DNA of 64,000 nt from Bemisia tabaci (lineage: Eukaryota; Arthropoda; Insecta; Hemiptera; Aleyrodidae): NCBI RefSeq assembly GCF_918797505.1, contig NC_092801.1, positions 37,750,517 through 37,814,516 on the forward strand. Direction: 5' to 3'. The position numbers were made by a program, and so were the translations under genes. The notes beneath the pieces were generated by a model. It had not been told where the DNA came from and ran no database searches. It saw only the letters and a program-made list of their open reading frames with translations. Shown one piece after another: positions 62,949-64,000 of the stretch (position 1 is its first letter; every line of letters begins with the position of its first letter).

Positions 62949-63310
62949 CATAGTTTCCCGCTCAAGGTCAATGCCAAACTCGCAGATCGTTTCCCTGCGC
63001 CCTGCTCGACGTCGCAGGCGTTTTGGAGGGTGGCTTATAACAACCCTCTAAAAATATTCCTATCTTGCATACGACCCCTTGCGTGCATCTTACGGTTAGT
63101 TGCGTCACTGCACATATCCCTTGCAAGACGCATTCCTCGGGACCCCTCCCTGGGGATGCGCGTGACTCATCCCCCGCGATTGCGTCACAGGAAGCGAACC
63201 CTCGGGAAGGGCGGGGGAATCCCGGTGAGTCGAGAATCCCGTCTCCAGCCGCTATCGATCCCTTCGCGTTCCCGAACCCCGCGTTGCCAAACCGGAGCCT
63301 GAAATTTCTC
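62949..63310. other. GC- and CpG-rich unique segment
   Basis: About 360 bp much richer in G+C and CpG than the surroundings, adjacent to a MITE. Long frames exist on the plus strand (to 128 residues) but show no family signature. It may be a promoter or 5' UTR of a gene beyond the window. Confidence 0.4.
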
Positions 63311-63935
63311 TTTTTTTCGTTCGATTCTATAAAAAACTACATGTTTTTTCGCTCCAAAATGGCAACATTTTCGGAAATTATAATTGCTGGATTTAACGCT
63401 AAGACTTAAGGATTTTTTATTGGGGGGGATTTTTGGGGTTATTTCGACTCGACAGCGGTGCTAGGGATTGGGGTGATTCGGGCGCTGCCCCCCTGCCCCC
63501 TTCCCAAGTCGGCGTCGGCCCAATTGCCTCATGCTCCACTTACCCAGTGAGTCATTTCTCATCTCTTTATCAGATGCCGAGAGGATCTTTGACTTACCGC
63601 TTACGTCATAGCCATTTAAAGTGGTAGTAAACGAATGATGGAGTTGTGATTGATGCTCTATCGATGATGTTTCGATATTTTCACTGAGGGGAATCTTAAT
63701 TCAGTATGGAAACTTGATAGCGAGCTAAGGTAAAGAAACTCTAAAGACTCTGTGATTTACATTACTTTTATTGGGGAAAATTGAAGAAAATCTTCACCAA
63801 TTTTCATTCATATTGGTTGATACACATTGTCACAGTGTTACGAACGCGATTTTTTGGCCAACAGGGAAACCGTTTTAGGAAAAAATGTATACGACAAAAC
63901 GTCTCTCTCTAATCAAAGAATCGACTCCTTCAACA
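63311..63935. other. No gene recognised
   Basis: Mixed sequence without supported ORF or inverted repeat. At about 63936 the 'cagggttgccaca' end of another MITE begins and runs off the window. Confidence 0.4.
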
Positions 63936-64000
63936 GGGTTGCCACAGAATTTAGACAATTAAATTCCCTGACATTTCCCTGATTTTCCTGACACATTTCA

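Noticed and set aside
62916..63302. 128-residue ORF in the CpG-rich segment
   Set aside because: It starts inside a MITE end and overlaps another open frame; composition alone explains the lack of stops.

Overview
The window is AT-rich nuclear DNA from an animal, very probably an insect. Genes have introns with GT-AG splice sites, and the proteins recognised are metazoan families: a mitochondrial MARCH5-type ubiquitin ligase, an ADO thiol dioxygenase and a GAS2-type CH+GAR cytoskeletal linker. The intergenic and intronic DNA is packed with short inverted-repeat elements (MITEs/foldbacks), tRNA-derived SINEs and a truncated LINE. This would fit a hemipteran such as a whitefly, but that is an impression from style and not a demonstrated identity. 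Most of the listed open reading frames are chance frames inside repeats.

Layout. (1) 1-4959, plus strand: the last four coding exons of a MARCHF5 homologue; the RING-CH exons lie left of the window. A probable long 3' UTR follows. (2) 11847-12623, minus strand: an intact, intronless ADO homologue, convergent with MARCHF5. (3) 16013-34400, plus strand: a gene I do not recognise. It has a TATA box, a 39-nt first coding exon, a 195-nt second exon and three possible last exons at 22602, 31085 and 34260, all in phase 0, each with its own stop and an arginine/lysine-rich stretch. This is the most interesting coding signal in the window. (4) 40509-49946, minus strand: seven coding exons of a GAS2-family gene, assembled here by matching splice phases. 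Its N-terminal exon was not found and probably lies to the right. (5) 50000-64000: no gene recognised; dense nested transposons and some unique GC-richer stretches.

Mobile DNA. Several elements have both ends and target-site duplications (TSDs) readable from the sequence. These include a 2.1-kb hAT element with a transposase C-terminal remnant in intron 1 of the unknown gene (17990-20138, TSD GTTAGTAC), a 649-bp hAT-type element with a GC-rich interior (23923-24571, TSD ATCCTAGA) and a nested stack at 50902-55532. In that stack a hAT-type element (TSD AAAATATC) contains a 3.9-kb element with about 1.24-kb terminal inverted repeats bounded by TGACGTCA, which itself contains a 448-bp TTAA-bounded hairpin. 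Two MITEs with 5-bp TSDs sit in MARCHF5 introns, and another family shows 4-bp TSDs.

The genes show no shared pathway. MARCHF5 acts at the mitochondrial outer membrane, ADO oxidises thiols and N-terminal cysteines, and GAS2 links actin and microtubules. They look like ordinary neighbours separated by transposon-rich DNA. Exon boundaries were assigned by eye from splice consensus, frame and family conservation, without transcripts.
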